Positions 1-11,075 of a DNA stretch of 64,000 nucleotides are shown here, piece by piece. A model generated the notes under the pieces. That model was not told the origin of the DNA and made no database searches. It was given only the letters and a program-made list of their open reading frames with translations. A program made the position numbers and the translations under genes. How positions within the stretch are numbered: position 1 is the first letter of the stretch; each line of letters starts with the position of its first letter. Location of the stretch: the NCBI GenBank assembly GCA_021555105.2, contig CP134604.1, forward strand, positions 2,542,001-2,606,000, read 5' to 3'. This DNA comes from Thalassospiraceae bacterium LMO-JJ14. Lineage in GTDB: Bacteria > Pseudomonadota > Alphaproteobacteria > Rhodospirillales > Casp-alpha2.

Positions 1-2
1 GG

Positions 3-905
3 CGTCTGGTCAAGCGCTGGGGCGTCGGTCTGGTTGTGTCCGAGATGATCGCCTCGAAGGCGATGATCCACGCCGCCAAGAAAACCATGAAAATGGCCAC
101 CCACTGCGCCGATGAGCATCCGATGTCGGTTCAGCTTGCGGGTTGCGAACCGGACGTAATGGCCGAAGCCGCACGCCTGAATGAAGCCCGCGGCGCGGCG
201 CTGATCGACATCAACATGGGCTGCCCGGTCAAGAAAGTCACCAACGGCGATGCAGGCTCGGCGCTGATGCGCGATCTGGTGCATGCCGGCAGGCTTCTGG
301 AAGCCACGGTCAAGGCCGTGGACATCCCGGTGACGCTGAAAATGCGCACCGGCTGGGACGACAATTCACGCAACGCCCCCGAGCTGGCCCGGATTGCCGA
401 GGAAAGCGGGATCAAGGCGCTTGCCGTGCATGGCCGCACACGTTGCCAGTTTTACAAGGGACACGCCGACTGGGGCTTCATTCGCGGTGTCAAGGAAGCG
501 GTCAGTCTGCCGGTCTTCTGCAATGGCGATATCAATACCGTAGAAGACGCCGAACAGGCGCTGGCGCAGTCCGGGGCCGACGGGGTTCTGATCGGCCGCG
601 GCACGTACGGGCGTCCGTGGTTCCCCGCACAGGTCCAGCATTATCTGGAAAACAGGGGCGAACTGGCGGAACCGCCGCTCGACGAGCAGTTGCATACCGT
701 TCTCACACATTATGACGATATCCTGGAACATTACGGCATCAATGCCGGGGTGCGCATCGCCAGGAAGCATATCGGCTGGTATTCCAAGGGCTTGCGGGAT
801 TCCGCTGATTTCCGGGCGCAAATAAATCAAATGACCGAACCGGATGCCGTCCGTAGCCGTATCCGCGATTTCTATCATTCTAATCTTGACCAGCTTGCCG
901 CGTAA
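3..905 (+). CDS. dusB: tRNA-dihydrouridine synthase DusB, 5'-truncated
   Basis: Flavoenzyme that reduces specific uridines in the tRNA D-loop, using FMN and NADPH. The reading frame is open to the window edge: the first visible residues ([15 protein letters not shown]) match the region just after the Dus N-terminus, so roughly 20-30 residues lie outside. Visible family marks are the [10 protein letters not shown] motif with the catalytic Cys, the KMRTGW segment, the AVHGRTR motif and the [10 protein letters not shown] phosphate-binding loop. A GTG at 36 could be mistaken for the start, but conserved sequence precedes it. ntrB starts one base after the stop, the classic nifR3-ntrB arrangement of alphaproteobacteria. 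Confidence 0.95.
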   Translation, partial: RLVKRWGVGLVVSEMIASKAMIHAAKKTMKMATHCADEHPMSVQLAGCEPDVMAEAARLNEARGAALIDINMGCPVKKVTNGDAGSALMRDLVHAGRLLEATVKAVDIPVTLKMRTGWDDNSRNAPELARIAEESGIKALAVHGRTRCQFYKGHADWGFIRGVKEAVSLPVFCNGDINTVEDAEQALAQSGADGVLIGRGTYGRPWFPAQVQHYLENRGELAEPPLDEQLHTVLTHYDDILEHYGINAGVRIARKHIGWYSKGLRDSADFRAQINQMTEPDAVRSRIRDFYHSNLDQLAA

Positions 906-906
906 T

Positions 907-2040
907 ATGGCAGAACAAACTACTGCGCTTGCCAAAAAAGTACCTCGCGGCAGCATTGATGCCGATGCGGTTCTGAACTCTTTGGCGAGTACCGTCATCG
1001 TCGTCGACGCCGAGAATAACATCTGCCGCGTCAACCAGGCGGCAGAGCAGCTTTTCCGGGGCAGCGCCACGTACCTGCAGGGCCAATCCATCGATAACAT
1101 GATACCTGCTGACAGCCCGATTTTGGCGTTGGTCAATCAGGCGCGGCGGTTCCGCAGTGTCGTTGCCGAATACGACGTGACCCTGGAAAGCCCAAGGATC
1201 GGTTCGCACGCCGTCGATGTGCAGGTTTCATGCATCCTCGAAGATCCGGGCGCTGTCGCCATCGTCATTCAGCTCCGTTCCATCGCCGAAAAGATCAATC
1301 ACCAACTCAATCATATGGGGGCCGCGCGCTCCGTCACCGCCATGGCGGCCATGCTGGCGCATGAGGTAAAAAACCCGCTCAGCGGTATCCGTGGCGCCGC
1401 GCAGCTGCTTGAGCAATCCGCCGACGAGGAAGATAAAAAGCTGACGACCCTGATTTGTGACGAAGCGGACCGCATCGTCGGACTGGTCGATCGCATGGAG
1501 GTTTTCTCGGACCGCGTGCCGCTGCAACGCGAGGCCGTCAACATTCATAAGGTTCTGGACCGCGTCCAGCGCCTCGCGGAAACGGGTTTCGGCAAGCATG
1601 TGCGTTTTCACAATCAGTTCGACCCATCCCTGCCGCCGGTCTGGGGCAATCACGACCAGCTCGTGCAGGTATTCCTCAATCTCGTCAAGAATGCCGCCGA
1701 AGCCGTCGGCAGTGTCGGCGGCGAAATCACCCTCGGTTCCGCTTACAGCCAGGGCGTACGGTTTGCATTGCCGGGACTGGAAAACAGGGTACATCTGCCG
1801 CTGACGGTCTGGGTCCGCGATAACGGCCCCGGCATCCCCGATGACATGAAACGCTATATGTTCGATGCTTTTGTCACCACGAAGCCGAAAGGCAGCGGTC
1901 TGGGGCTTGCACTGGTTGCCAAGATTATTGGCGATCACGGCGGGGTAATCGAATTCGACAGCATTCCGGGGCGGACCGTTTTCAGGATCATGCTGCCGAT
2001 GTTCAAAGCAGAGAGTAAGGATGAGGAAGTAGATGTCTGA
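907..2040 (+). CDS. ntrB: Nitrogen regulation sensor histidine kinase NtrB (GlnL)
   Basis: Cytoplasmic kinase/phosphatase that sets the phosphorylation state of NtrC in response to PII. An N-terminal PAS domain (about residues 20-125) precedes the HisKA box [13 protein letters not shown] with His152 as phospho-acceptor and a GHKL ATPase domain (N box LVKNAAEA, G boxes DNGPGIP and GSGLGLALV). No membrane segment is seen. The ATG at 907 is chosen because it follows the dusB stop directly; an in-frame ATG at 844 lies inside dusB and would add non-family sequence. The 3' end overlaps ntrC by 8 bases, which suggests translational coupling. Confidence 0.96.
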   Translation: MAEQTTALAKKVPRGSIDADAVLNSLASTVIVVDAENNICRVNQAAEQLFRGSATYLQGQSIDNMIPADSPILALVNQARRFRSVVAEYDVTLESPRIGSHAVDVQVSCILEDPGAVAIVIQLRSIAEKINHQLNHMGAARSVTAMAAMLAHEVKNPLSGIRGAAQLLEQSADEEDKKLTTLICDEADRIVGLVDRMEVFSDRVPLQREAVNIHKVLDRVQRLAETGFGKHVRFHNQFDPSLPPVWGNHDQLVQVFLNLVKNAAEAVGSVGGEITLGSAYSQGVRFALPGLENRVHLPLTVWVRDNGPGIPDDMKRYMFDAFVTTKPKGSGLGLALVAKIIGDHGGVIEFDSIPGRTVFRIMLPMFKAESKDEEVDV

Positions 2041-3487
2041 GAACGCAACGATCCTCGTCGCCGATGATGACGACAGCATCCGCACAGTGGTGACGCAGGC
2101 GCTGTCACGTGCCGGGTATGAAGTCCGCTCGACGGGCAATGCCTCGACACTTTGGCAATGGGTTGAAAACGGGGATGGTGATCTGGTCATCACGGATGTC
2201 GTGATGCCGGACGAAAACGGCCTGGATCTGGTTCCGAAAATCCGGCGCATCCGGCCGAACCTGCGCATCGTTGTCATGAGCGCGCAAAACACCCTGCTGA
2301 CCGCCGTCAAAGCCACCGAACGCGGCGCTTTCGAATACCTGCCCAAGCCTTTCGATCTCAAGGAACTGGTATCCGTCGTGCGGCGCGGCCTTGAGGCGCG
2401 CTCCAAGGACCACGGCCTCAGTAGCAGCCGGGCAACGCAAGCAGAAGTGGAAGAAGCCCTGCCGTTGATCGGGCGCTCACCGGCAATGCAGGAAATCTAT
2501 CGCACGCTGGCGCGGCTGATGCCGACCGACCTGACAGTGATGATCACAGGCGAGTCCGGCACCGGCAAGGAACTCGTCGCCCGCGCCTTGCATGACTACG
2601 GCAAGCGCAAGGGCAAACCGTTCGTCGCCGTCAATGTCGCCGCGATACCGCGCGATCTGATCGAAAGTGAGCTTTTCGGCCATGAAAAAGGCTCGTTCAC
2701 CGGCGCCGTCAACCGCTCAACAGGGCGCTTCGAGCAGGCCAACGGCGGGACCCTGTTTCTCGATGAAATCGGCGACATGCCGATGGAAGCGCAAACCCGG
2801 CTTTTACGCGTACTGCAGGAAGGTGAATACACCACTGTCGGCGGGCGCACCGCAATCAAGTCGAATGTTCGCGTCGTCGCCGCCACGCACCACGACCTCA
2901 AGCGCCTGATCCGCCGCGGACTGTTCCGCGAAGATCTGTACTTCAGGCTGAACGTCGTGCCGATCCGTCTGCCGCCGCTGCGCGAGCGGGCCGAGGATAT
3001 TCCCGAACTGGTCAGGCATTTCCTTGGACGTGCCGCCAACGAGGGATTGCCGTGGAAAATCATCGAGCCCGATGCGCTTGAGCTTCTGCAGCAGCACGCT
3101 TGGCCCGGCAACGTCCGCGAGCTGGAAAACATGATGCAGCGCCTTGCTGCACTGTATTCGGAAGAAGTAATCGACGCCGAAATTATCAACACCGAACTGC
3201 ATGACGGGCAGGGGCAGACGGAAAAAACCGTTACCCAAAGCGGAGGTCTCGCCGATGCGGTCGATGCGCACATGAAAAATTACTTCAGTGCCCATGACGG
3301 TGTCTTGCCGGCAGCCGGGCTTTATGGCCGGGTCCTCAGGGAAGTCGAACGCCCGCTGATCATGCAGACCTTGCAGGTGACACGCGGCAATCAGGTCAAG
3401 GCATCGGAAGTGCTGGGGCTGAACCGAAACACACTGCGCAAGAAAATCCGCGAACTGGGTATTCCAATCATCAAGGGGTCCGAATGA
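2033..3487 (+). CDS. ntrC: Nitrogen regulator NtrC (sigma-54 activator)
   Basis: Response regulator that activates sigma-54 promoters under nitrogen limitation. The receiver domain carries Asp55 ([10 protein letters not shown]). The AAA+ domain has Walker A GESGTGKE and the sigma-54 contact loop as GSFTGA, a mild variant of GAFTGA. The C-terminus is a Fis-type helix-turn-helix ([17 protein letters not shown]). At 484 residues it has the usual family length. It overlaps ntrB by 8 bases and ntrY by 4 (ATGA), so ntrB-ntrC-ntrY probably form one transcript. The sigma-54 promoter found upstream of glnB in this window is a likely target. Confidence 0.96.
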   Translation: MSENATILVADDDDSIRTVVTQALSRAGYEVRSTGNASTLWQWVENGDGDLVITDVVMPDENGLDLVPKIRRIRPNLRIVVMSAQNTLLTAVKATERGAFEYLPKPFDLKELVSVVRRGLEARSKDHGLSSSRATQAEVEEALPLIGRSPAMQEIYRTLARLMPTDLTVMITGESGTGKELVARALHDYGKRKGKPFVAVNVAAIPRDLIESELFGHEKGSFTGAVNRSTGRFEQANGGTLFLDEIGDMPMEAQTRLLRVLQEGEYTTVGGRTAIKSNVRVVAATHHDLKRLIRRGLFREDLYFRLNVVPIRLPPLRERAEDIPELVRHFLGRAANEGLPWKIIEPDALELLQQHAWPGNVRELENMMQRLAALYSEEVIDAEIINTELHDGQGQTEKTVTQSGGLADAVDAHMKNYFSAHDGVLPAAGLYGRVLREVERPLIMQTLQVTRGNQVKASEVLGLNRNTLRKKIRELGIPIIKGSE

Positions 3488-5730
3488 GCGGGGCTGAAAC
3501 CAGCAGAATACGCGGCTGGCTTTCGAACAGCAGCCTGCAACGCCGGTTTGCGTTTCTTCTGGCCATCGCCGCCGTTGCTTCCGGAATTGCGACGGTTGCC
3601 CTGATGACCGATACCGCTGCCGTGCGCGAACGTGTCGAGGAACTGCGCTGGCTTCTGACCATCGACGGTATCCTGCTTCTGCTTTTGAGCATTGTCGTCG
3701 GCAAGCGGGTCATCACGTTATGGGTTGCGCGCCACCGCGGCCGCGCCGGGGCAGGGCTTCAGGGCCGGCTTGTCATGCTGTTCGCGCTGATTGCCGTGAC
3801 ACCGGCGTTGCTTGTCGCCGTTTTTTCATACCTGTTTTTGAATTTCGGTCTCGAGGCGTGGTTCAATGACCGCGTGTCGGGGGCGCTCAGGGAATCCGTC
3901 GGTGTCACCGATGCCTACCTGAAAGAGCACCGCGAAAATATTGCCAATCAGGCTTACAGCGTCGCCTATGTCCTCAATCAGAATGCACCGACGCTGATCC
4001 GCAATCCCTGGGAATTCAACCGCGTCCTGACCGCAAACGCGACACTTCGTGAACTTCCCGAGGCTGTCGTCATTGACCGGCTCGGCAATGCCATGGCGCG
4101 GTCCGACTTCGCATTGTCGACGGTGATCGAGGAAATTCCGCCTGGCGCATTCGAGAAGGCCGACAAGGGCGAGGTCACGCTCTTGGGTTCCGAAAAGGTC
4201 GACAAGGTGCGGGCGCTGGTAAAGCTCAACCGCTTCGTCGATGCCTATCTTCTGGTCGAGCGCTTTGTCGACCCGCGAGTCTTGCAGCACATCTCAGCCA
4301 TCCGCCAGGCATTTGATGAATACAAGCAGTTGGAAGCCACGCGTAGCGGCGTACAAATCAGTTTCGTGCTGATTTATACCATTGCCGTGTTCATTCTTAT
4401 TCTGTCCGCGATATGGACCGGCATGACGGTTTCCGCGCAGCTCGCCGAGCCGATCACCGATCTGATCGATGCCGCCGACAAGGTATCGAAGGGGGACCTG
4501 TCCGCACGCGTCAATGCAACCGACGCCAAGGATGAAATCGCCGTGCTCAGTCACGCCTTCAACAACATGACGGGGCGGATAGATTCCCAGCAACAGGGCT
4601 TGATCGCCGCCAACATTGAACTCGATGAACGCCGTCATTTTACCGAAACCGTGCTTGCGGGGGTTTCCGCCGGCGTTGTCGGCCTGGACGCCGACACACG
4701 GATAAACCTTCCGAACCGGTCCGCGTCCAATCTGCTGGGAATGAATCTGGATGATCATATCGGTCAGAAACTGGCCGATGTGATTCCCGAACTGAACGAT
4801 CTCGTGTTGCTGTCGAAGGCCCGCACGGACCGGCTGCAACAGGCGGAAATCACCATCAGGCAGGGAAGCGAGCACAAAACGTTTCTGGTCCGCGTTGCTG
4901 CCGAACGCCTCGAAGGGAGCGTCGTCGGCTATGTCGTGACCTTCGATGACGTCACCGAACTGTTATCGGCGCAACGCAAGGCGGCCTGGGCCGATGTCGC
5001 GCGGCGTATCGCCCACGAAATCAAGAACCCCCTGACACCGATCCAGCTTTCAGCGGAACGGTTGAACCGCAAATACCTGAAGGAAATCACCAGCGACAAG
5101 GAAACCTTCCAGAAGTGCACCGAAACGATCATCCGTCAGGTTGCCGACATCGGCCGCATGGTCGACGAGTTTTCGTCGTTCGCCCGGATGCCGCAGCCGG
5201 ACATTAAAATGGAAAACCTGTCGGAGCTTTGCCGTCAGGCCGTGTTCCTGGAACGAAACCGCGACAACAATATCCGTTTCGATCTTCATCTCCCGGACGA
5301 GGATGTCAGGGTCCCCTGTGATTCCCGTCAGGTTGCGCGTGTGCTTACCAATGTGCTCAAGAACAGCGCCGAATCAATCCAGGGTGCACGTGAAGAAGGC
5401 GCCGAGGGTGTCGAGGGACTGGTAACCCTCAGTGTTGAGGCGGATAACGACGATCGCATGGTTGTCGTGAAGGTAAGCGATGATGGCCGTGGGCTTCCGG
5501 CGGAAGACCGCGACCGCCTGACGGAACCCTATGTCACGACCCGCGAGAAGGGGACTGGACTTGGCCTCGCCATCGTGAAAAAAATCATGGAAGAGCATGG
5601 GGGTTCGCTTAACCTGACGGATCGCTCACCACGCGGCGCTGAAGTGTCCTTGAGTTTCCCCAGGCAGGATTCCGGGACCGATACCGAGAGCCAATCAACC
5701 GCCGGCACGTCATCCGTACCGGCAAGTTAA
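3484..5730 (+). CDS. ntrY: Membrane sensor histidine kinase NtrY
   Basis: Inner-membrane sensor kinase paired with NtrX, linked in alphaproteobacteria to nitrogen and redox control. The N-terminus holds several hydrophobic segments (about residues 20-45, 55-75 and 95-120, and another near 290-315), enclosing a periplasmic region. A HAMP linker, a PAS-like domain, a HisKA box ([17 protein letters not shown], His511) and a GHKL ATPase domain ([18 protein letters not shown]) follow. At 748 residues it is of normal size. The start overlaps the ntrC stop by 4 bases. The extreme C-terminus is Ser/Thr-rich and low in complexity. Confidence 0.95.
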   Translation: MSGAETSRIRGWLSNSSLQRRFAFLLAIAAVASGIATVALMTDTAAVRERVEELRWLLTIDGILLLLLSIVVGKRVITLWVARHRGRAGAGLQGRLVMLFALIAVTPALLVAVFSYLFLNFGLEAWFNDRVSGALRESVGVTDAYLKEHRENIANQAYSVAYVLNQNAPTLIRNPWEFNRVLTANATLRELPEAVVIDRLGNAMARSDFALSTVIEEIPPGAFEKADKGEVTLLGSEKVDKVRALVKLNRFVDAYLLVERFVDPRVLQHISAIRQAFDEYKQLEATRSGVQISFVLIYTIAVFILILSAIWTGMTVSAQLAEPITDLIDAADKVSKGDLSARVNATDAKDEIAVLSHAFNNMTGRIDSQQQGLIAANIELDERRHFTETVLAGVSAGVVGLDADTRINLPNRSASNLLGMNLDDHIGQKLADVIPELNDLVLLSKARTDRLQQAEITIRQGSEHKTFLVRVAAERLEGSVVGYVVTFDDVTELLSAQRKAAWADVARRIAHEIKNPLTPIQLSAERLNRKYLKEITSDKETFQKCTETIIRQVADIGRMVDEFSSFARMPQPDIKMENLSELCRQAVFLERNRDNNIRFDLHLPDEDVRVPCDSRQVARVLTNVLKNSAESIQGAREEGAEGVEGLVTLSVEADNDDRMVVVKVSDDGRGLPAEDRDRLTEPYVTTREKGTGLGLAIVKKIMEEHGGSLNLTDRSPRGAEVSLSFPRQDSGTDTESQSTAGTSSVPAS

Positions 5731-5763
5731 AATAATTACAGGACCGGCAAGCAACATAGTCCG

Positions 5764-7143
5764 ATGGCTAAAGAAATTCTTATCGTCGACGACGAACGCG
5801 ATATCCGCACGCTTACCTCGGAGATTCTTCGTGACGAAGGCTTCGAAACTCGTGAAGCACGGGACTCGACATCTGCGCTGGAGGCGGTCAAGAACCGTGA
5901 GCCGGGTTTGGTGCTGCTTGATATCTGGCTGCAGGGCAGCCAACTCGACGGTATCGGCATCCTGAAGGAAATCAAAAGCCAGCACCCCGAAGTGCCGGTG
6001 TTGATGATGAGCGGACACGGCACGGTCGAAACTGCCGTGCAGGCCATCAAGTACGGTGCCTACGATTTTATCGAGAAGCCCTTTACCGCCGACCGGCTTT
6101 TGTTGCTGATCGAACGGGCCACCGAAGCCGCGCAGCTTCGCCGTGAAAACGCGGAACTCAGAATGCGGGCCGGGACCTCGCTTGATCTGCTTGGAAATTC
6201 CAGTGCCATCAAGGATGTGCGCCAGGCAGTCGACCGCGCCGCACCGACCAATTCCCGGATTATCATTTCCGGCCCACCGGGTGCCGGCAAGGAAGTCATC
6301 GCGCGTATGGTTCATGCACAATCGCGCCGTGCCGAAGGACCGTTTTGTGTCGTCAATTGCGCGGCGATGCATCCCGACCGCATGGAAACGGAACTGTTCG
6401 GCACCGAAGGGGATGCAGGCACCAGCCGCAAGATCGGCATGTTCGAGCGTGCGCACCAGGGCACGCTTTTACTGGATGAAATCGGCGACATGCCGCTCGA
6501 AACGCAGGGCAAGATCATTCGCGTCCTGCAGGAACAGATTTTCGAACGCGTTGGCGGCAACTCGCAGGTTCAGGTCGATGTCCGGGTTATCGCTTCGACC
6601 ACCAAGGATCTGACGGCTGAAATCAACGCAGGCAATTTGCGCGAAGATCTTTACTACCGGCTCAACGTCGTGCCGATCTACATACCGGCACTGCTCGAAA
6701 GGCGCGACGATATCCCCGTTTTGGCCCGGCATTTCATGAACAATGCGGCAAATGCCTCCGGACAGACGGCGCGCGGGTTCACGGATGATGCTCTGGCGGC
6801 ATTGCAGACCTATGGCTGGCCCGGCAACGTGCGCGAACTCAGGAACGTCGTTGAACGCTTGCTGATCATGGCGCCGGGCGATGCAGCGCAGCCGATCTCG
6901 GGGGCTATGCTGCCGCCCGAAATCATGGGCAACGCGCCCTCCGTCGATGTCGAACGCAATGCCGAAATCATGTCCTTGCCGTTACGCGATGCACGGGAAA
7001 TGTTCGAACGCGAGTATCTGCTTGCCCAGGTGGAGCGGTTTGGGGGTAACATCTCGCAGACCGCGCAATTCGTCGGCATGGAACGTTCGGCCTTGCACCG
7101 GAAATTGAAATCTCTCGGTGTCCGCGGTCAGGATAAGCAGTAA
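5764..7143 (+). CDS. ntrX: Response regulator NtrX
   Basis: Partner of NtrY. The receiver domain carries Asp53 (LVLLDIWLQG), and the AAA+ domain has Walker A GPPGAGKE. A C-terminal Fis-type helix-turn-helix (NISQTAQFVGMERSALHRKL) completes it. At the place where sigma-54 activators carry GAFTGA, this protein reads GTEGDAGTSRKIGMFE, so the contact loop is missing. This is typical of NtrX and argues that it works with another sigma factor or as a repressor. It lies 33 bases after ntrY, probably in the same operon. The 65-base gap to trkA shows no clear terminator. Confidence 0.94.
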   Translation: MAKEILIVDDERDIRTLTSEILRDEGFETREARDSTSALEAVKNREPGLVLLDIWLQGSQLDGIGILKEIKSQHPEVPVLMMSGHGTVETAVQAIKYGAYDFIEKPFTADRLLLLIERATEAAQLRRENAELRMRAGTSLDLLGNSSAIKDVRQAVDRAAPTNSRIIISGPPGAGKEVIARMVHAQSRRAEGPFCVVNCAAMHPDRMETELFGTEGDAGTSRKIGMFERAHQGTLLLDEIGDMPLETQGKIIRVLQEQIFERVGGNSQVQVDVRVIASTTKDLTAEINAGNLREDLYYRLNVVPIYIPALLERRDDIPVLARHFMNNAANASGQTARGFTDDALAALQTYGWPGNVRELRNVVERLLIMAPGDAAQPISGAMLPPEIMGNAPSVDVERNAEIMSLPLRDAREMFEREYLLAQVERFGGNISQTAQFVGMERSALHRKLKSLGVRGQDKQ

Positions 7144-7208
7144 GCTATTAGCAGTAAATTCGATCCAATGACGTATATTCGCAATTCAACGCAAGTTCAG
7201 GTTCGACC

Positions 7209-8585
7209 ATGAAAATCATCGTATGCGGCGCAGGCAAGGTCGGCTCGAATATCGCCCGGCATCTGGCTCTGGAAAACCATGACGTGACCATCGTCGATCA
7301 ATCGGAAAATCTGGTGCGCCAGATTTCCGATGCGCATGACGTCAACGGCGTTGTCGGACACGGCTCGCATCCGGACGTGCTGGAACGCGCAGGAATCGCC
7401 GACGCCGACCTTATCATCGCCGTCACGCTGGCCGATGAAACCAACATGGTCGCCTGTCAGGTGGCGCATTCACTGTTCGGCGTGCCGACCAAGATCGCGC
7501 GCATCCGCCACCAAAGTTATCTGCAGCCGATGTGGGCGAACATGTTCTCGCGCGACCACATGCCGATCGACGTCATCATTTCACCGGAGATAGAGGTGGC
7601 GCGCGCCGTGACCAGGCGCCTGGAAGTACCCGGCGCTTTCGAGATGATTCCGCTCGTCGACAACAAGGTGAAACTGCTCGGCGTGCGCTGCAAGGAAGAT
7701 TGCCCGCTGGTCAACACACCGCTCAGACAGCTTTCCAAGCTGTTCCCTGACCTCAATATCGTGATTGTCGGGCTGATCCGCGACGGCAAGCCGGTCGTCC
7801 CCAAAGGCGAAGACCAGATGCATGCCGGTGACGAAGTCTATTTCGTCGTCGACAGCGACCAGATCGACCGCGCCATGGCGGCCTTCGGTCACGAAGAGCG
7901 TGAGGCACGCTCGTTGCTGATTTTCGGCGGCGGCAATATCGGCATGTTCCTGGCCAAGGAACTTGAAGAAAACCACGACTGGGTTCGCGCCAAAATCATC
8001 GAATCCAACAAGGAACGCGCCGAGGCGATTGCCGGCGAATTGCAGAAAACCATTGTCATTCATGGCAGCGTCATCGATCAGGATATCCTGGAGGAGGCCA
8101 ACGTCGGCGGCACGGAGACCGTTGTCGCCGTGACCAACGACGATGAGACCAATATTCTCTCGAGCCTGCTGGCCAAAAAGTTTGGCTGCCGCCGCGTCCT
8201 GACGCTGGTCAACAATACGAGCTACGAGGATCTCGTCGGCTCGATCGGCATCGACGTCACGGTCAGTCCCCGCAACATCACGGTATCGAAAATCCTGCAA
8301 CACGTCCGGCGTGGGCGTATTCACTCCGTGCACACGCTCCGCGCGGACTTCGGCGAACTGATCGAGGCCGAAGCCCTGCAGACTTCGGAACTGGTCGGCA
8401 CGCCACTGCGCGATGCCAAACTGCCGCAAGGCGTTCTGATCGGTGCCATCGTGCGTGACGGTGCGACGATCTACCCAAGTGGCGATACGGTGATCGAAGC
8501 CGGTGACCGCGTCGTGCTGTTCGCCGCCGCCGACGTCATCCGCAAGGTTGAGAAAATGTTTTCGGTACAGCTTGAGTACTTCTGA
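7209..8585 (+). CDS. trkA: Trk system potassium uptake regulator TrkA
   Basis: Peripheral cytoplasmic subunit that binds NAD(H)/ATP and gates the TrkH/TrkG potassium channel. Two tandem RCK units are visible: a Rossmann motif at the N-terminus (GAGKVGSNIA) followed by a TrkA-C domain, then a second Rossmann motif (FGGGNIGMFLAKEL) with its own TrkA-C domain near the end. The 458-residue length is standard. trkA commonly follows ntrX in alphaproteobacteria. No trkH is present in the window, so the membrane partner must be encoded elsewhere. Confidence 0.95.
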   Translation: MKIIVCGAGKVGSNIARHLALENHDVTIVDQSENLVRQISDAHDVNGVVGHGSHPDVLERAGIADADLIIAVTLADETNMVACQVAHSLFGVPTKIARIRHQSYLQPMWANMFSRDHMPIDVIISPEIEVARAVTRRLEVPGAFEMIPLVDNKVKLLGVRCKEDCPLVNTPLRQLSKLFPDLNIVIVGLIRDGKPVVPKGEDQMHAGDEVYFVVDSDQIDRAMAAFGHEEREARSLLIFGGGNIGMFLAKELEENHDWVRAKIIESNKERAEAIAGELQKTIVIHGSVIDQDILEEANVGGTETVVAVTNDDETNILSSLLAKKFGCRRVLTLVNNTSYEDLVGSIGIDVTVSPRNITVSKILQHVRRGRIHSVHTLRADFGELIEAEALQTSELVGTPLRDAKLPQGVLIGAIVRDGATIYPSGDTVIEAGDRVVLFAAADVIRKVEKMFSVQLEYF

Positions 8586-8601
8586 TTGGACTCAGGCCGC
8601 A

Positions 8602-9252
8602 ATGACCACCAAACCCACAGCCATAATCTTTGATTGGGACAACACGCTGGTCGACAGCTGGCCGGTGATCCATGACGCGCTGAACACCACGTACCGTACG
8701 TTCGGGCTACCGGAATGGACGATTGAGCAAACCCGCACCAATGTCCGGGAATCCCTCCGCGACAGGTTCCCCAAAATTTTTGGCGACGAATGGGAAGCCG
8801 CTGCGGACGTGTTCTACAAACGCTATGACGAAATTCACGTCGACGCCATCAAACCGGCTGCCGGAGCCGTCGAAATGCTCGATATGCTACGCGACGCCGG
8901 GTTCTATCTGGGCGTCGTTTCCAATAAGCGGGGAGACTATCTGCGTGCCGAAGCCGAACATCTCGACTGGAACGGGCATTTTTCCGCGATTGTCGGCGCC
9001 ACCGACGCCGAACGCGACAAACCCGACTCGGCCCCGGTGCACATGGCCCTCGCACCCGGCGATCATGCACCCGGACCGCACGTCTGGTTTGTCGGCGATG
9101 CCGATATCGATCTGACATGCGCCGTCAATACCGGTTGCGTGCCGGTCCTGATCCGCGAAAACCCGCCCGGGAAGGACGAATTCCCGATCCACCCGCCGGT
9201 CCATTATTTCGCGAGTTGCCAACAGCTTTGCAATTTTCTGCAGACGATGTAA
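8602..9252 (+). CDS. HAD-superfamily hydrolase (phosphoglycolate phosphatase-like)
   Basis: Haloacid dehalogenase-type phosphatase of 216 residues. Motif I is IIFDWDNTLVDS (nucleophile and acid/base Asp pair), motif II the SNK of VVSNKRGDY, and motif IV the acidic pair in VGDADIDL. A helical cap domain lies between motifs I and II. The ATG at 8602 is preferred over in-frame starts inside trkA because the HAD motif should lie near the N-terminus. It sits 16 bases after trkA and before hfq. The substrate cannot be read from the sequence; Gph/PpaX-like small phosphate esters are the family default. Confidence 0.85.
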   Translation: MTTKPTAIIFDWDNTLVDSWPVIHDALNTTYRTFGLPEWTIEQTRTNVRESLRDRFPKIFGDEWEAAADVFYKRYDEIHVDAIKPAAGAVEMLDMLRDAGFYLGVVSNKRGDYLRAEAEHLDWNGHFSAIVGATDAERDKPDSAPVHMALAPGDHAPGPHVWFVGDADIDLTCAVNTGCVPVLIRENPPGKDEFPIHPPVHYFASCQQLCNFLQTM

Positions 9253-9346
9253 GCTCCTTCGCTTGTCTGAAATAATTCGCGCCTTATGGCCGAAAACAAC
9301 CTAAAATCCGCCGTTTTTGGCGGCTAAAAACAGGGGGAATAAAAGA

Positions 9347-9604
9347 ATGTCCGCGGATAAACCCCAAAATGTGCAGGACGTTTTTCTTAACTTCATTCGC
9401 AAGAACAAGACGCCAGTCACCGTTTTTCTGGTCAATGGCGTCAAGCTTCAGGGCATCGTCACCTGGTTCGACAACTTCTCGGTTCTGTTGAGAAGGGACG
9501 GACATACGCAGCTTGTCTACAAGCATGCGATTTCGACGATCATGCCATCGACGCCCGTTCAGTTGTTCGAGCCGGAAAAGGACGACGCTGCCGAGGATGC
9601 GTGA
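9347..9604 (+). CDS. hfq: RNA chaperone Hfq
   Basis: Sm-like hexameric RNA chaperone that mediates sRNA-mRNA pairing. The 85-residue protein has Sm1 ([20 protein letters not shown]) and the Sm2 core with the YKHAIS motif. The ATG at 9347 follows a strong GGGGG ribosome site; an in-frame upstream codon would add residues outside the family. A small stem (CCGCC-GTTTTT-GGCGG, about 9309-9322) lies just upstream of the ribosome site and could modulate translation, although this is only suggestive. The stop overlaps the hflX start (GTGA), the classic hfq-hflX coupling. Confidence 0.98.
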   Translation: MSADKPQNVQDVFLNFIRKNKTPVTVFLVNGVKLQGIVTWFDNFSVLLRRDGHTQLVYKHAISTIMPSTPVQLFEPEKDDAAEDA

Positions 9605-10980
9605 GTAAGCAAGGCGCAGGCGGCGGTATCGATCGGCGTCCGCATCGCGAACGCTGCATCGTCGTGCATCCGGAAGTCGGCGCCGACGAACCGGATGGCA
9701 GGGAACGCGAGGCCCGGCTTGAAGAAGCCGTCGGTCTTGCCATGGCCATTGACCTCGACATCGCGCACGCCGAAGCCTTCACGATCAAGCGGCCGAAGCC
9801 GTCGACACTGATCGGCGGCGGTGTCGTCGAGCGGATCAGTGACGTTCTGGATGAGCTTCATCACGCCGACGAGGAAGCACCGAAACCGGTGATTATCGTC
9901 GATGCGCAACTGACTCCGGTACAGCAACGCAACCTTGAACGCGCCTGGGAGGCCAAGGTACTCGACCGTACCGGGCTGATCCTGGAAATTTTCGGCGCGC
10001 GTGCGCGAACGCGTGAAGGCCGACTTCAGGTCGATCTGGCACAGCTAACCTACCAACTGGGGCGGCTGGTGCGGTCGTGGACCCACCTGGAGCGCCAGCG
10101 CGGCGGTGTCGGCTTCATGGGTGGCCCCGGCGAAACCCAGATCGAGACCGACCGGCGATTGATCCGCCAGCGCATCGACAAGCTCAAGAAGGATCTTGCC
10201 GACGTATCGCGAACCCGTGACCTGCATCGTTCGGCAAGGCGGCGCGTGCCGCATCCGGTGATCGCACTGGTGGGCTATACCAACGCCGGTAAGTCGACGC
10301 TTTTCAACAGGCTGACCGAAGCCGATGTAGTCGCGAAAGACCAGCTTTTCGCAACCTTGGATCCGACCATGCGCGGCCTGAAACTGCCAAGCGGCCGCGA
10401 CGCCATCATTTCCGATACCGTCGGTTTCGTGTCGAACCTGCCGCATGAACTTGTGCAGGCCTTTCACGCCACGCTGGAAGAGGTCATCGAAGCCGATGTC
10501 ATCGTCCACGTCCGCGATGTCGCCCACCCCGACACCGAAGCGCAGAAGGCCGATGTTTTAAAGGTCATGGCCGAGCTGCACGTGGTGCCTGCCGGCCCGG
10601 CCGCCAACGATGACGACGCGACGACGGCCAAACCGGTGCTCGAAGCGCTCAACAAGATCGATCTGCTGGACGACGAGCAGCGTGAATACGTTACCAACCG
10701 GGCGCGCTTCGGCAATCAGGCGGCCGTGCCGATCTCGGCCTGGACCGGGCAGGGGTGTGCGCAACTGCTGGATGTCGTCGACGATATTCTGACCCGCCAC
10801 TACCTGAGCCGCCACATCGCGCTGCCGTTCGAGAACGGCGCGGCACTGGCGTGGCTGTATGAGCGCGCCGAGGTGCTGTCCAGGGAAGATGACGAAGACG
10901 GTGTGCATCTGGAATTGCGTATCGCCCCGGATGTTGCCGCCAGATTCGAGCAAAAGTTCGATACACCGCTGCAGCCGTGA
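9601..10980 (+). CDS. hflX: GTPase HflX
   Basis: Ribosome-associated GTPase that splits stalled or heat-damaged 70S ribosomes. The N-terminal HflX domain includes the Gly-rich segment [15 protein letters not shown] and the coiled linker. The G domain follows, with the P-loop GYTNAGKST (about residue 225), DTVGF (G3) and NKID (G4). At 459 residues it is full length. The start codon is GTG, inside the hfq stop, and is supported by this 4-base overlap. The stop is followed after about 70 bases by the palindrome preceding the next small gene. Confidence 0.96.
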   Translation: MSKQGAGGGIDRRPHRERCIVVHPEVGADEPDGREREARLEEAVGLAMAIDLDIAHAEAFTIKRPKPSTLIGGGVVERISDVLDELHHADEEAPKPVIIVDAQLTPVQQRNLERAWEAKVLDRTGLILEIFGARARTREGRLQVDLAQLTYQLGRLVRSWTHLERQRGGVGFMGGPGETQIETDRRLIRQRIDKLKKDLADVSRTRDLHRSARRRVPHPVIALVGYTNAGKSTLFNRLTEADVVAKDQLFATLDPTMRGLKLPSGRDAIISDTVGFVSNLPHELVQAFHATLEEVIEADVIVHVRDVAHPDTEAQKADVLKVMAELHVVPAGPAANDDDATTAKPVLEALNKIDLLDDEQREYVTNRARFGNQAAVPISAWTGQGCAQLLDVVDDILTRHYLSRHIALPFENGAALAWLYERAEVLSREDDEDGVHLELRIAPDVAARFEQKFDTPLQP

Positions 10981-11051
10981 TGACGGCGCGGGCACATGCA
11001 CACTTGTCAATTTTTGCCGTGACCCGACCGCCCCGGCACCATACAAGGATG

Positions 11052-11067
11052 CCTCTACTAGTAGAGG
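11052..11067. promoter_or_regulatory. Perfect 16-bp palindrome overlapping a ribosome binding site
   Basis: The sequence CCTCTACTAGTAGAGG is its own reverse complement. It ends 8 bases before the ATG of the small gene at 11076 and shares bases with that gene's GAGGAGGGG ribosome site. It could be a DNA operator, plausibly autoregulatory because the following protein looks like a ribbon-helix-helix protein, or an RNA stem hiding the ribosome site. The core TCTA-N4-TAGA recurs at 33168, 35584 and 48851. Confidence 0.6.
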
Positions 11068-11075
11068 AGGGGCAA

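Noticed and set aside
844-906. Upstream in-frame start for ntrB inside dusB.
   Set aside because: The added residues come from dusB sequence in another frame; ATG 907 follows the dusB stop directly and gives the family N-terminus.
8503-8601. Upstream in-frame start for the HAD gene inside trkA.
   Set aside because: It would put the DxD nucleophile motif more than 40 residues from the start and use trkA coding sequence; ATG 8602 fits.
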